A stretch of 64,000 nucleotides of DNA from contig JAZKBK010000004.1 of assembly GCA_040388625.1 (NCBI GenBank), positions 558,001 through 622,000 on the forward strand, written 5' to 3'. The notes beneath the pieces were generated by a model that ran no database searches, was not told the DNA's origin, and worked only from the letters and a program-made list of their open reading frames with translations. Position numbers and translations under genes: made by a program. Below, piece after piece: positions 43,111 to 52,900 of the stretch (positions are counted from its first letter, which is position 1; every line of letters starts with the position of its first letter). The DNA comes from Gemmatimonadota bacterium (GTDB taxonomy: Bacteria > Gemmatimonadota > Gemmatimonadetes > Gemmatimonadales > Gemmatimonadaceae).

Positions 43111-44490
43111 TCAGGCTCCGGCCTTGCATGCGGCGCCCGTTCCATCGGACGTCGCGTTGACCGGATCGTTCGGCGGCCGGAGATTGTTTATACCAACGCC
43201 CGGCGCGGGGACGTTCGTGTTGGTGTTTTCTTCCCCGGAATCATAGAACATGCGGCCCGGAATCACGAGCCCTGCTTGCGGCGGCGCAATGTTGGGCGTG
43301 CAGGTCCGCTTGTAGTCGTTCCATGCTTCCTCGCCGAGCTGGAAGTCGACTATGTACTTCTCGGTGAGTATTTCGTTGAGAAGCGCCTGTCCCGAGACAC
43401 TTTCGGCAGACAACCCGTGGTTCGCGCGCTCCTCGTTGAGCTTGGCGAGCGCGGTTCCCGCGTCTCCGGTGCGATACGCAGCTTCAGCCCATATGAGGGT
43501 GTTCTCATCATATGTAACGAACGGCTGCTGGAAATCCGGCGCGTTCCGCGTGGCGCTCAGCCAATTGACCGCACCCGTCGAGGTGTGGCTGAAATACTCC
43601 GCATCACGCGGATCGTTTCGCGCCTTGAGGAGTGAATCGAGGAAGACGCCACCCCCAAGATCTCCACCGCGGCCTGCCGGGCCGTGAAACTGGTAGTAGA
43701 AGTTGGACTCGGTCGGCAGGTTGCCCTGCGTGAACGCGCCAAAGTAGTTCCCGGCGTCGCTCGTGATGCCCAGCTTCGCTTCGTTGAGCGCGGACTGGTA
43801 CGCCGCCGTGCCACGAACCTCGGCGGTGTGCATGAAGAAGCGCGCCTTGAGCGTGTGCGCCATCGTCGTCCATTGCGTGGCGTCGCCCCCGTAAACCAGA
43901 TCAGCCGCGCCTGGACCGATGTTGGTCGGCCCCGTTGCTCCGAGATCGGTGATGGCGGCTGAAAGAACCGTCTGGACCGAATCGTACACCGACATCTGAT
44001 CATCCAGCGTCGGGTTCGGAGTTCCAGAAAGCGCTTGCTTGTAGACCAGGTCGCCAAAGAGGTCGGCGCCGGTGCCCATCAATGCTCCTTCCACGACACG
44101 TGCGATTCCCAGATACACAGAATCGTGGGCGGCCGCAACGGCTTTCTGCAGCTTCACGATGTCTACGAGTCCGCCGCCGGTATACAGCGCGGCGTTCGTA
44201 CCATTTGTGGTCGTGGCGTCCTGACTGTATGTGGCGCCGAGCGCGCCGTACTGGTTGGCAAGCCCGGTGAACTGTTGCGCGTAGACGCCTGTTACGCGCG
44301 CCGGATCGCTGCCCCAGTAGGCCCACAGGGTTTCCTGATTACCGACGAACAGCTGATCATTCGATGCGACCGTGGGGCGATTGGGATCGTTGCTCAGCTC
44401 CCCGCCCGTCAGAAAGTCGCCCTGGCATGCAGTCGCGCCGAGCGCAGCGCCCAGCATCGCGATCGCGGCCAGTTTGTTTTTTATTGACAC
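43111..44490 (-). CDS. SusD/RagB-family outer-membrane lipoprotein (pair 3)
   Basis: 459 residues. Lipobox GATAC puts the lipidated cysteine at residue 22. SusD-type features are LSNDPNRPT near the N-terminus, HDSVYLGIARVVEGALMGTGADLFGDLVYKQAL, and LIWAEAAYRTGDAGTALAKLNEERA. C-terminal EILTEKYIVDFQLGEEAWNDYKRTCTPN is the typical end of the shorter SusD branch. It lies 19 bp after susC3. Confidence 0.88.
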   Translation of the reverse strand: MSIKNKLAAIAMLGAALGATACQGDFLTGGELSNDPNRPTVASNDQLFVGNQETLWAYWGSDPARVTGVYAQQFTGLANQYGALGATYSQDATTTNGTNAALYTGGGLVDIVKLQKAVAAAHDSVYLGIARVVEGALMGTGADLFGDLVYKQALSGTPNPTLDDQMSVYDSVQTVLSAAITDLGATGPTNIGPGAADLVYGGDATQWTTMAHTLKARFFMHTAEVRGTAAYQSALNEAKLGITSDAGNYFGAFTQGNLPTESNFYYQFHGPAGRGGDLGGGVFLDSLLKARNDPRDAEYFSHTSTGAVNWLSATRNAPDFQQPFVTYDENTLIWAEAAYRTGDAGTALAKLNEERANHGLSAESVSGQALLNEILTEKYIVDFQLGEEAWNDYKRTCTPNIAPPQAGLVIPGRMFYDSGEENTNTNVPAPGVGINNLRPPNDPVNATSDGTGAACKAGA

Positions 44491-44509
44491 TGATATCTCC
44501 TTGGTCGCG

Positions 44510-47500
44510 TTAGCGGTTGAGGCTGATCGAGACTACGAACGACCGCGTCTGCGGATTGCTGAAATAGTCGAGACCTTGTGTGAGGAACTCTGCACCACCG
44601 AGGTTCGCCTCGGGATCAAAGCCCTTGTACTTGGTCCATGTCTTGAGATTTCTGCCGGCGAAGCGGATGTCGGCACTGCTGAACCCGCTCAACGACCGTA
44701 CCCAGCGCTGGTCCAGAGTGTAGGTGACGCCAAGCTCACGCAGCTTGACGAAGCTTCCGTTCTCCATGAACTGTGATCCGACGGGACCGAAGCCACCGCC
44801 GTTACCCTGGAACCATTGCTGCCAATCCTTCGGCGTCGCGAATGCAGTGACGCCAACACCAGGGCCGGCAACGACTGGGAATACATCAGTCTGATAATTC
44901 TTGCCGAACACGCCCTGCTGGTTGCGGATGTACGTGTCGACGCCGGTTCCGAAGTTGTCGAGAATGCCGCGCGTTCCGTCCCACACCGTGCCGCCCTTGC
45001 GTACGTCGAGCAGACCGGACAGTGTGAGCTTGTTCCAGAGGTGGAGGCTGGTGTTGTACGACATCGTGTACTTCGGGTTCGGATCGGCGATGACACGATC
45101 CGTCGGGTCGACGATCGGCCTGCCGTTCGGCGCGAGGAACAGCGCACCCTTCGGCGCGGAGCCGCACAGAGCATCGATGTTCTGCGGACCACCCGTGATA
45201 CCTGGAACAGCGAGCGTAAGCCCGCGACCGCAGCGCGCGAAGTCATCGCCGCGAATCACGCCTGGCGCAAAGCCGATGGTCGACGAACCGATCGCACCGG
45301 TGAAACCTTCATTGTTGTAGTCGATGAACTGCGCACCGTTGAGACTCGTCACGTCGCCCTTGTTGCGGCCGTACATGACACCAACGTCCCATGTCGCGTT
45401 GCGCGTCTGGATCGGGTGCAGATTGAGAGTGAGCTCCACGCCCTGATTCTTGAGCGCAGCGCCGTTGAGAATCTGACTGGTCGCGCCGAACTGGGCAGCG
45501 TTGACAGGCGTGGAGAGAATAACGTCGCTCGACCGCTTGTCATAGTACGTCGCGGTCAGGTCAGCCCTGGACCGGAAAAAGGCGAAGTCGCCACCGAATT
45601 CCGTCTCGCGATCGCGCTCCGGGCGCAGTGCCGGGTTACCGATCGTTCCGCTGGTGGAGAGCGCTCCCTGTCCGTTGATACCGGCCTTCAAGGCATCTCC
45701 GTAGCCGCCAAGTCCAAAGCCGCCGGTCGAGAGCGCAGTAACTGCGCCATACACGGGCGGCTCCTTACCGGTTTCACCGTAGGCAAAGTGGATCTTGCCG
45801 TAGTTGAACCAGCCGGAGTTCTCCTCGGTGCCGAGCAGCTTGGTGAACGTCCATGCCGCCGATGCTTTGGGATAGTTCGCGCGGCGATTGGATGCGCCGA
45901 AGGTGGAGAAGCCGTCGTTACGTACGCCGACGTTCAGCACCAGCTGCTGGAAGAGATTGATTTCCGCCTGCGTGAAGTAACCCTGCACGTGACGGAGGTT
46001 CTTGTTCTCGTTGGCCGTCTGACTGATGGTGTTCTGCAGTGCGAGCGGCTCTGGTGCTACCAATTGCTGTCCGTCGACAAAGAGCTGGCGGAAGCGGCGT
46101 GAGTTGAGGTTCTGGCCGACCGTCAGTGTTGCATCGAGCCGGTCGCTGAAGGTGTGCTGCGCCGTCGCGATGAGGTTGTTATCGATCGTCAGGTTGTTGA
46201 TGTCGAGCCTGTCGACCTGACCGAGAACATTGCCGGCCGACGTGAGCGGGAGTGCCTCGAGACGGGAATCATTGTAGTAATCCGCGCCGAGCGTCTCCTT
46301 CACCGTCAACCAGCCGAGTGGGATCCAGTCGGCATTCACATTTCCGATGGAGCGACCAAGCTCACTGCGATTTCCGGCGCTTCCCAGAACGAAGAACGGA
46401 TTGTCGTAGTAGATCGCGTTCTGTAGTGAGGCGACGCTGGTCGGATTCGGGAAGCGCGCCGGCTTCTGGAGACCCGTCGAGGTGAATGCGTCTTCGTTGT
46501 TGTACGTGGGCGGCGTGCGCAACGCACCGAGCATGAGCCCCGAAACGTTGGACCCCTTCTGCACGTACTTGCCGCGGGTATCGATGTAGCTGATGTTGCC
46601 GCCGACAGTGAGCTTGGAGCTCACTTCCTGCGTGCCTTTGAGGCGGACCGTCGCCCGATTGTACTTGTTGTTCGGTCCCTTGAAGTAGCCGTCCTGATTG
46701 GTGAGTCCGCCAGATGCGAAGAATGTCGTACGGTCGCTGCCGCCAGAGATCTGCAGATTGTTGTCAGCAGTCAAGCCCGTATCGAACAGCTCGGTCTGGT
46801 GGTTGTAGATTGGCGTTCCAGCCGCAATCTGCGGGCCCCAGGAATAGCGATTGACTACGCAATCCGGACCGCCGCACGTGGCTGGCGTCTGGTTGATGCC
46901 CTGACCGTACATGGTCTGCACCAACTGCGGCGTGTACACGTTGTCGAACGTCTCCGTGGACGTGAACGAGTAGCGTGTTGGCCCGGAGTGACCGCGCTTG
47001 GTTGTGATCAGCACAACGCCGTTGGAAGCGCGTGCACCATAGATCGCAGCCGCAGCACCACCCTTGAGGATTTCGATGGACTCGATATCCGCGGGATTGA
47101 TGTCGGACGCGCGGTTGGTGGTGACTGTGCTCGCATCGCCGCCGTTGGTCGACTCGGTCGAGTTGTCGATCGGCTGGCCGTCGACGACGAACAGAGGCTG
47201 ATTCGTGCCGGAGAGCGAAGAGGCGCCGCGGATCTTGATGGACGCGGAGGAGCCGGGCTCGCCGGATTGTGTACGAACTTCCACGTTCGGTGCCTGCGCC
47301 GCGAGCGCCGAGACGACGTTCTGCGGTTGAGCGACACGATGCAGCGATGCGCTATCGACTGAGTTGATGGTCGATGTGAGGCGCTCGCGTGTCGTGGAAG
47401 TACCGGCACCTGTCACGACGACTTCGCCCAGTCTGAGCGGATTCGCTACAAGGACAAAGTTCTCGGTGATGTTCTGACCGTTGGTCAGAGTTACCTGGAC

Positions 47501-47761
47501 CGACTTGGACGTGAAGCCGATAACGCGTGCGGTGAGCGCTACAGTCTGTCCCGCCGCGCGAGCTCCGGCGACGACAAAGGTGTAACGACCGGCATCGTTC
47601 GTCTGCGATCCCAGGTTGAGCGAAGGTATGAACACGCTTGCGCCCGCTAACGGGGCACCGGCTTCGTTGGTCACACGTCCGGAGATGGTAGTCCCCTGTG
47701 CCAACGCAACCGAGGCAACCATCGCGCTTGCGCCGATGACTGACAAGATACGTTTGAACAT
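44510..47761 (-). CDS. SusC/RagA-family TonB-dependent outer-membrane transporter (pair 3)
   Basis: 1083 residues from ATG 47761 with GGAGGAG 11-12 nt upstream. Signal peptide about 1-21, carboxypeptidase-D regulatory-like domain (ISGRVTNEAGAPLAGASVF), TonB-box-like EVVVTG, plug with LFVVDGQPI and IEILKGGAAAAIYGARASNG, then the barrel. The last residues are VVSISLNR, so the usual terminal aromatic residue is missing. Paired with susD3. Confidence 0.93.
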   Translation of the reverse strand: MFKRILSVIGASAMVASVALAQGTTISGRVTNEAGAPLAGASVFIPSLNLGSQTNDAGRYTFVVAGARAAGQTVALTARVIGFTSKSVQVTLTNGQNITENFVLVANPLRLGEVVVTGAGTSTTRERLTSTINSVDSASLHRVAQPQNVVSALAAQAPNVEVRTQSGEPGSSASIKIRGASSLSGTNQPLFVVDGQPIDNSTESTNGGDASTVTTNRASDINPADIESIEILKGGAAAAIYGARASNGVVLITTKRGHSGPTRYSFTSTETFDNVYTPQLVQTMYGQGINQTPATCGGPDCVVNRYSWGPQIAAGTPIYNHQTELFDTGLTADNNLQISGGSDRTTFFASGGLTNQDGYFKGPNNKYNRATVRLKGTQEVSSKLTVGGNISYIDTRGKYVQKGSNVSGLMLGALRTPPTYNNEDAFTSTGLQKPARFPNPTSVASLQNAIYYDNPFFVLGSAGNRSELGRSIGNVNADWIPLGWLTVKETLGADYYNDSRLEALPLTSAGNVLGQVDRLDINNLTIDNNLIATAQHTFSDRLDATLTVGQNLNSRRFRQLFVDGQQLVAPEPLALQNTISQTANENKNLRHVQGYFTQAEINLFQQLVLNVGVRNDGFSTFGASNRRANYPKASAAWTFTKLLGTEENSGWFNYGKIHFAYGETGKEPPVYGAVTALSTGGFGLGGYGDALKAGINGQGALSTSGTIGNPALRPERDRETEFGGDFAFFRSRADLTATYYDKRSSDVILSTPVNAAQFGATSQILNGAALKNQGVELTLNLHPIQTRNATWDVGVMYGRNKGDVTSLNGAQFIDYNNEGFTGAIGSSTIGFAPGVIRGDDFARCGRGLTLAVPGITGGPQNIDALCGSAPKGALFLAPNGRPIVDPTDRVIADPNPKYTMSYNTSLHLWNKLTLSGLLDVRKGGTVWDGTRGILDNFGTGVDTYIRNQQGVFGKNYQTDVFPVVAGPGVGVTAFATPKDWQQWFQGNGGGFGPVGSQFMENGSFVKLRELGVTYTLDQRWVRSLSGFSSADIRFAGRNLKTWTKYKGFDPEANLGGAEFLTQGLDYFSNPQTRSFVVSISLNR

Positions 47762-47989
47762 TGTAATGAGTCTCCTCCATGATGCGCCGCCGTGCGGCGC
47801 GATTGGTACGTACGCGAAGTACCACCTGATCGAGTGCGAAAGGCCGCCCTCTCTGCTCACTACCTCCTTCGCCGCCGCTGGATGGCAATGCGATCTGAAA
47901 TGAGCACACCACGGGCGTCGCTGGAGAACGACGGCGTGTTTGGAACAATCTGGCTAATCACGCGCTACAGGGTTCGTCGCGCTAGACCG

Positions 47990-48030
47990 TTAAGATTTCT
48001 TAATGCGAATTCACCAAGATTTCTTAATGC
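47990..48030. promoter_or_regulatory. Direct repeat of a palindromic TTAAGATTTCTTAA site, 24 bp apart
   Basis: The first site at 47990-48003 is TTAAGA-TT-TCTTAA. The second at 48014-48027 differs only in its first two bases, and both are followed by TGC. Two near-identical dyads 24 bp apart, about 229 and 253 bp upstream of susC3, look like a tandem binding site for a dimeric regulator. Confidence 0.5.
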
Positions 48031-48056
48031 ACTTGCGTGTATTTGTGCAGCGGGGC

Positions 48057-48070
48057 TGCATGATCATGCA
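48057..48070. promoter_or_regulatory. Perfect 14-bp palindrome TGCATGATCATGCA
   Basis: It is its own reverse complement, 30 bp beyond the paired dyads upstream of susC3. Possible operator. Confidence 0.35.
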
Positions 48071-48329
48071 ATCGTGCAACGTGCAGCTATACCGGTAAGA
48101 GTGATGCAGCCTTCGTGCACGATGCGCGGTTCACGGGCCGGCGCACGTGTAAAATTGTGCGCATGAAAGTTTACGGCTTCGGACGGCTGAGGCGAGCGCC
48201 GACCATTCAACGCAACGGTGTGTTGACAATGTTCGAATGCTGCATGGCGCCACCAATCGGGTATGGCGGGCGTCAAACAGGATCACCGACTTCGTCACAA
48301 GCAGCGCACGCGAGCCCTACCTATATGAA

Positions 48330-48364
48330 GAAAGGGACTTCCGCCACCGGCGGAAGTCCCTTTC
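48330..48364 (-). terminator. Terminator hairpin downstream of susD4
   Basis: Sixteen perfect pairs (arms 48330-48345 and 48349-48364) around a 3-nt loop. On the minus strand it lies 28 bp past the susD4 stop and ends in CCCTTTCTTC. Confidence 0.8.
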
Positions 48365-48392
48365 TCTCCAGCACTACTCGACCAGCGCTACA

Positions 48393-49958
48393 TCACGGTC
48401 CGCAGACGGCTGCCGAAACGTAGGTCGGTGCTGCACTCGGCTTCGTGTCCCAGTAGGGCCGCGTTCCGAAGTTGTCGGCACCCTGAGCCGCGTTCGCGGC
48501 GGCGACACTCGCCGCGTTGAGCGTGTACTCCTGGTTCGGATAGTAGAACCGCCGCGGTACGAAATTGACGACTGCGGCCGGACCAGGCTTGATCGTTGAC
48601 GGCTGGCATGTGCGGCGCCATTCCGCCCACGACTGCGCACCATCGCCGACCATTGCGACCCACTTCTGAACCGCAATCTGCGTGAGCCCTGCCGTGCCAC
48701 CCTTGTACGCGACGTTTGGACCCGCCTCGTACGCGGCAATCGCGCTGGCGCTCGTCACGCCCCACTGCGCCATCGATGCCTCGATGGCCGCATTGTAAAA
48801 GCCGGCGGCTTGTCCGGCGTTCAGGCCACCGATCCCACGTTGTGCTGCCTCGGCCTTGATGAACAGGAGTTCCGCGTAGGTCATCAGATACGTCGGATTC
48901 TTCTTGTTCGCCGCGGATCCGAAGGTTCCGAACGTAGTCGCGCCGGGATACAGATACGAGCCCGGTCGCGATGCAATACGGAAGTAGGTACCGGCAGTGG
49001 AGGTGGACAGTCCGTTAGGCATGCCCGCGTATCCAAGCGGACCGGAAGCGGAGGAATCCACGACCGGCTGCATGAGGATCGGCATGCGTGGATCGGAGTT
49101 GGCGATCAGAATGTTCGCAAGCGTCTGCGAAACGCGGTGATCGTCGCGGCCGGAAAAGTTGTCTGTCATCGGGTTGTTGTAAACACCATCGCCCGGATAG
49201 ACAAGTTTCGCCATGTCGGCATTCGACGCGAACACGCCAGCTGGATCGGTAAAGGCCGCCTTGAGCTGAGCGTCGGCGGTCGCGGGATCCACGTTCACCA
49301 AACGCATCGCCAGACGAGCGCGCAGCGAATTGGCAAACTTCGCCCACGCCGCTGTACTCCCGCCATAGATCGGATCGGCGGACCCGAGCGAGTTGGAAGC
49401 ACCCTTCAGCGCCGTCGCGGCGGACGTGAGTGTCGCCAACATTCCAGCGTACACATCCTTCTGTGAGTCGAAGGCCGGAGTCAGGCTACCGCCCGTGCTG
49501 TCGCCCTTGAGCGCGGCGGAATAAGGAATGTCACCCCAGGTATCAGTGAGATACTCGAAGTTCCACGTCTGCAGCACCTGCGCCGGACCGTAAGTTCCCG
49601 GGTCCTTCGCGGCGATGCCGGCGGCAGCAACCTTGTTCAGGTCCTGGAGCTGTCCGCTGTAGGCACCTGTCCAGGTACCCTGAGTCGACGCGGGGTCGAG
49701 ACGAGCATACCGATCCTCGTCAGGATACTGCACCTCGGCCCAGTGTTGAGCGACGAACTCGGTCTGACGCAGATCGAATCCGTTGCCGACAAAGGTCGCG
49801 GCGGACAGACGCGTGGCGTATGTGAAAACCGGGCCCGGCGGTGCACTCGTCGGGTTGTTGGGATTCGTGTTGAGATTGGTCAGGTTGTCGTTGCTGCAAC
49901 CGACCACGACGGCGGCGAGTGTCAGTCCCGCCGCACATGTGAGCTTCTTGATATGCAT
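48393..49958 (-). CDS. SusD/RagB-family outer-membrane lipoprotein (pair 4)
   Basis: 521 residues. Lipobox VVVGC with lipidated cysteine near residue 21, followed by the SusD-typical NLTNLNTNPNNPT. The body has WNFEYLTDTWGDIPYSAALKGD, LRARLAMRLVNVDPATADA and the C-terminal QKWVAMVGDGAQSWAEWRRT with RFYYPNQEYTLNAA, which belong to the SusD-like branch with a C-terminal WxEWRRT motif. It lies 23 bp after susC4. Confidence 0.9.
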   Translation of the reverse strand: MHIKKLTCAAGLTLAAVVVGCSNDNLTNLNTNPNNPTSAPPGPVFTYATRLSAATFVGNGFDLRQTEFVAQHWAEVQYPDEDRYARLDPASTQGTWTGAYSGQLQDLNKVAAAGIAAKDPGTYGPAQVLQTWNFEYLTDTWGDIPYSAALKGDSTGGSLTPAFDSQKDVYAGMLATLTSAATALKGASNSLGSADPIYGGSTAAWAKFANSLRARLAMRLVNVDPATADAQLKAAFTDPAGVFASNADMAKLVYPGDGVYNNPMTDNFSGRDDHRVSQTLANILIANSDPRMPILMQPVVDSSASGPLGYAGMPNGLSTSTAGTYFRIASRPGSYLYPGATTFGTFGSAANKKNPTYLMTYAELLFIKAEAAQRGIGGLNAGQAAGFYNAAIEASMAQWGVTSASAIAAYEAGPNVAYKGGTAGLTQIAVQKWVAMVGDGAQSWAEWRRTCQPSTIKPGPAAVVNFVPRRFYYPNQEYTLNAASVAAANAAQGADNFGTRPYWDTKPSAAPTYVSAAVCGP

Positions 49959-49981
49959 GATTTAAGAGTCTCCGGTGGCGG

Positions 49982-52900
49982 TTATGGCGTGATGCGGAGA
50001 TTCAAGCCGAGGCTCCGCGTCGTAGGAAGCGCCGCAAACTCTGCCCCCTGGTAGTTCCCAGTAGTGTATGTGAACTCGGGATCTATGTTCGGAACCTTCG
50101 TGTGAGTCCACAGGTTACGCCCAACGAACGCGAGATTTGCGCTCGATACTTTCAGGCGATTGGTGAATCCGCTCGGCAGGTCGACCCCTACACGGACCTC
50201 GCGCAGCTTGACGAAGCTGTCGTCGTACAGGAATGCCTCGCCGTTCTCGAACAGCGACTGGTAGTAGTTCTCCGACGTGACATTGACGGTGTTCTCCTTG
50301 CCCGTCGCCTGGTCGATACCATGGACAACAAGTCCGGGATTGTTCCAATCAACCTGGCGTCCGTTGATCGTGCTCGTGAGCACGCCGGTGTACTGGCCGA
50401 ACATGTTTGTCACGGAGTAGATGTTGCCGCCTCTGTGAATGTCGAGCAGCGCGCTGGCCGTGAACCGGCCCCAGCGGACTTCATTGTTCCAGCCGCCGAT
50501 CCACTTGGGGTTGACGTTGCCAAGCACACGCCGATGTCCGGCGTCGTTCTGTGGCAGTCCATCGCTCAGAAGCAGCTCGCCGGTCGTACTGTCGCGCTTG
50601 TATGGAGTCGCGAAGATGTCGCCGTACGGCTGGCCGACGCGCGCTTCCTCGTCGATGGTCCACGTGCTTCCGATGCGATAGTTCTGAACGCCCGGATAGA
50701 GTGAAACCAGCTTGCTTCGGTTGGCGGAATAGTTGAACGTCGATGTCCACTGGAACCCGTTCGCCAGCTGAATCGGGATCAACGTGAGCTGTGCCTCGAT
50801 ACCCTTGTTCGTCAACTTGCCGGCATTCAGCGCCGCAGCGGAGAAGCCGGTTTCGTTGGCCAGGCTGAGGCTCACGATCTCGTTGGTGGTTGCCTTGCCA
50901 TAGTAGCTGGCATCCAGCGTTGCCCGGTTGTTGAGGAACCCAAGCTCCAAACCAACCTCGGCCGAGTTCGTGTTCTCGGGCTTGAGCGTAGGATTGGCGC
51001 GCGTGTCACTCAACGTGTACTGCGGCAGGCTTCCGAACTTGTTGGCCTGACCGACGTACGTCGTGGCCAACTGATACGGGTCTGCATCGTTACCAACGTT
51101 CGCGATCGCGCCGCGGATCTTGGCATAGCTCAGGACGCGATTCTTGAGTGACGGCATCAGATCCGTCAGGACGAGCGAGCTGTTGATCGATGGATAGAAG
51201 TATGAGTTGCTACCCTTGGGCAACGTCGACGACCAGTCGTTACGACCAGTGACTTCGACTGTCCACACCTGACCGAGTGTGAAAGAGCCAGAACCGTACA
51301 CGCTATTGGTCTGGCGGCGCTCGGCGTACTCGTTCACCGTCGGAGACTTGGCCGAGTTGGAGACGTTGTAAATATCCGCCGCAAGTATGGCGTCGGACTG
51401 GAGGCTGCTGGATCCGTACGTTGCGTAACGGCGGTTGGCACCGAGGGTACCGCTCAGCTGCAACCAGCTCTTCGCAGTCTTGTTGGCGGTCAGAAGCAAC
51501 GATGAGTTGTTCTCGTTGCCGGTGTTGTTGAAGTGATAGAACGCACCGTTGTAGGCAAGATCGCTATACCCGAGGTTACCGGCCGCGTAATTCTGCGCGA
51601 TGTTGGACCGGTAGTAGTCGGTGCCCGTCTGAGCCTGAGCGTTGAGCCAGTTGGTGACCTTCCACGTCGCCGCAGCGCTTCCGATCACGTGATCGCGATT
51701 GTCGGCCTCGGGATTCTGGTATTGAATCCAGTACGGGTTGTTGTGGAAGTTGCAGTTCCAGTTGTACTGGTCGTTGCACGAGAACGTCTGGTCGGCGTGC
51801 GGCTCGTAATTCTTGAGCGCGTTCATGTCGACCTGACGACCGAACCACACGTAGAGACCTTCCATGATGCCGGAGTTGTATCCGACACCGGGCCGGTTAT
51901 ATGCCTTGTCGCTGATGTACTGGACGGTAGCCGACGTGCTCAGGCGGCTGCTGACGTTGAAGTTGCCAGCGAAGCTGCTCGAGACCTTGCGGAAGGTGTT
52001 GTTCGGAATCACGCCCTTCGTGTTCTCATCGCCGACCGAGAGACGGCCGGTTGCACGGTCAGTCCCACCGCTGAACGCGATGTTGTTGTTCCAGGTCTGA
52101 CCAGTCTGGAAGAAGCTGCTTACGTTGTTGGGGTGCGCGATCCACGGGCTGGGCTGCAGCACGCCGTTGACGACCGGGCTGTCGAACTGGGTGCACGGCT
52201 GAGTCTGATCGTAAGTCGTCGAGTTCGGGGCTGTCGTGAAGATGCAACCCATGGTGCGCCCGTCAAGCCGGGGACCGAAGCTCTGATCGTTGAAGTCCTG
52301 CGTGCCGCCGCCAGCGCCGTCCACGAACTGGAACTGGCCGCCAGATCCCTGTCCATAGAGATTCTGGAACTTGGGTTCAATGGAAGGCGTGTCGAATGTT
52401 ACGCTCGACGTGACCGCAGTCTGGAAGCCGTTCGCGCTTGCACTTCCGCGCTTGGTAGTGATGAGGACTACACCGTTAGCGCCGCGCGATCCGTAAATTG
52501 CAGCGGCGTTCGGGCCCTTGAGCACCGTCACCGTCGCAATGTCGTTCGGATCGATGTCGTTGATGACACTTCCGAAATCGACGTTGGAACCGCCCAGTCC
52601 GCCGCCGTTCGGGCTGCCGCCGCGACCGCGGTTGGAAACCGGCGTCCCGTCGACGATGAACAACGGATCGTTGTTGCCGGTGATCGAGTTGGCACCACGG
52701 ATCGTGATCTTGGTCGAACCACCCTGCGTGCCCGAGCCAGTGATCGCAACGCCGGAAACCTTGCCTTCCAGCTGATTGACGATGTTCTGATCGTGCGTCG
52801 CATTCAGCTGCTCGCTGGAGACCTGCTGAATCGCGGTACCCAGTTGGCTCTTCTGCTTCTCGACGCCGAGTGCAGAAACGACGACGCCGGTAAGGCTCGT

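Larger units (their letters stand above)
47762..48329. other. 568-bp regulatory spacer upstream of susC3
   Basis: No gene was seen. It contains two TTAAGATTTC-type sites and a perfect 14-bp palindrome (separate entries), and a stretch near 48060-48160 rich in TGCA and GTGC words. The susC3 promoter must lie here. Confidence 0.6.
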
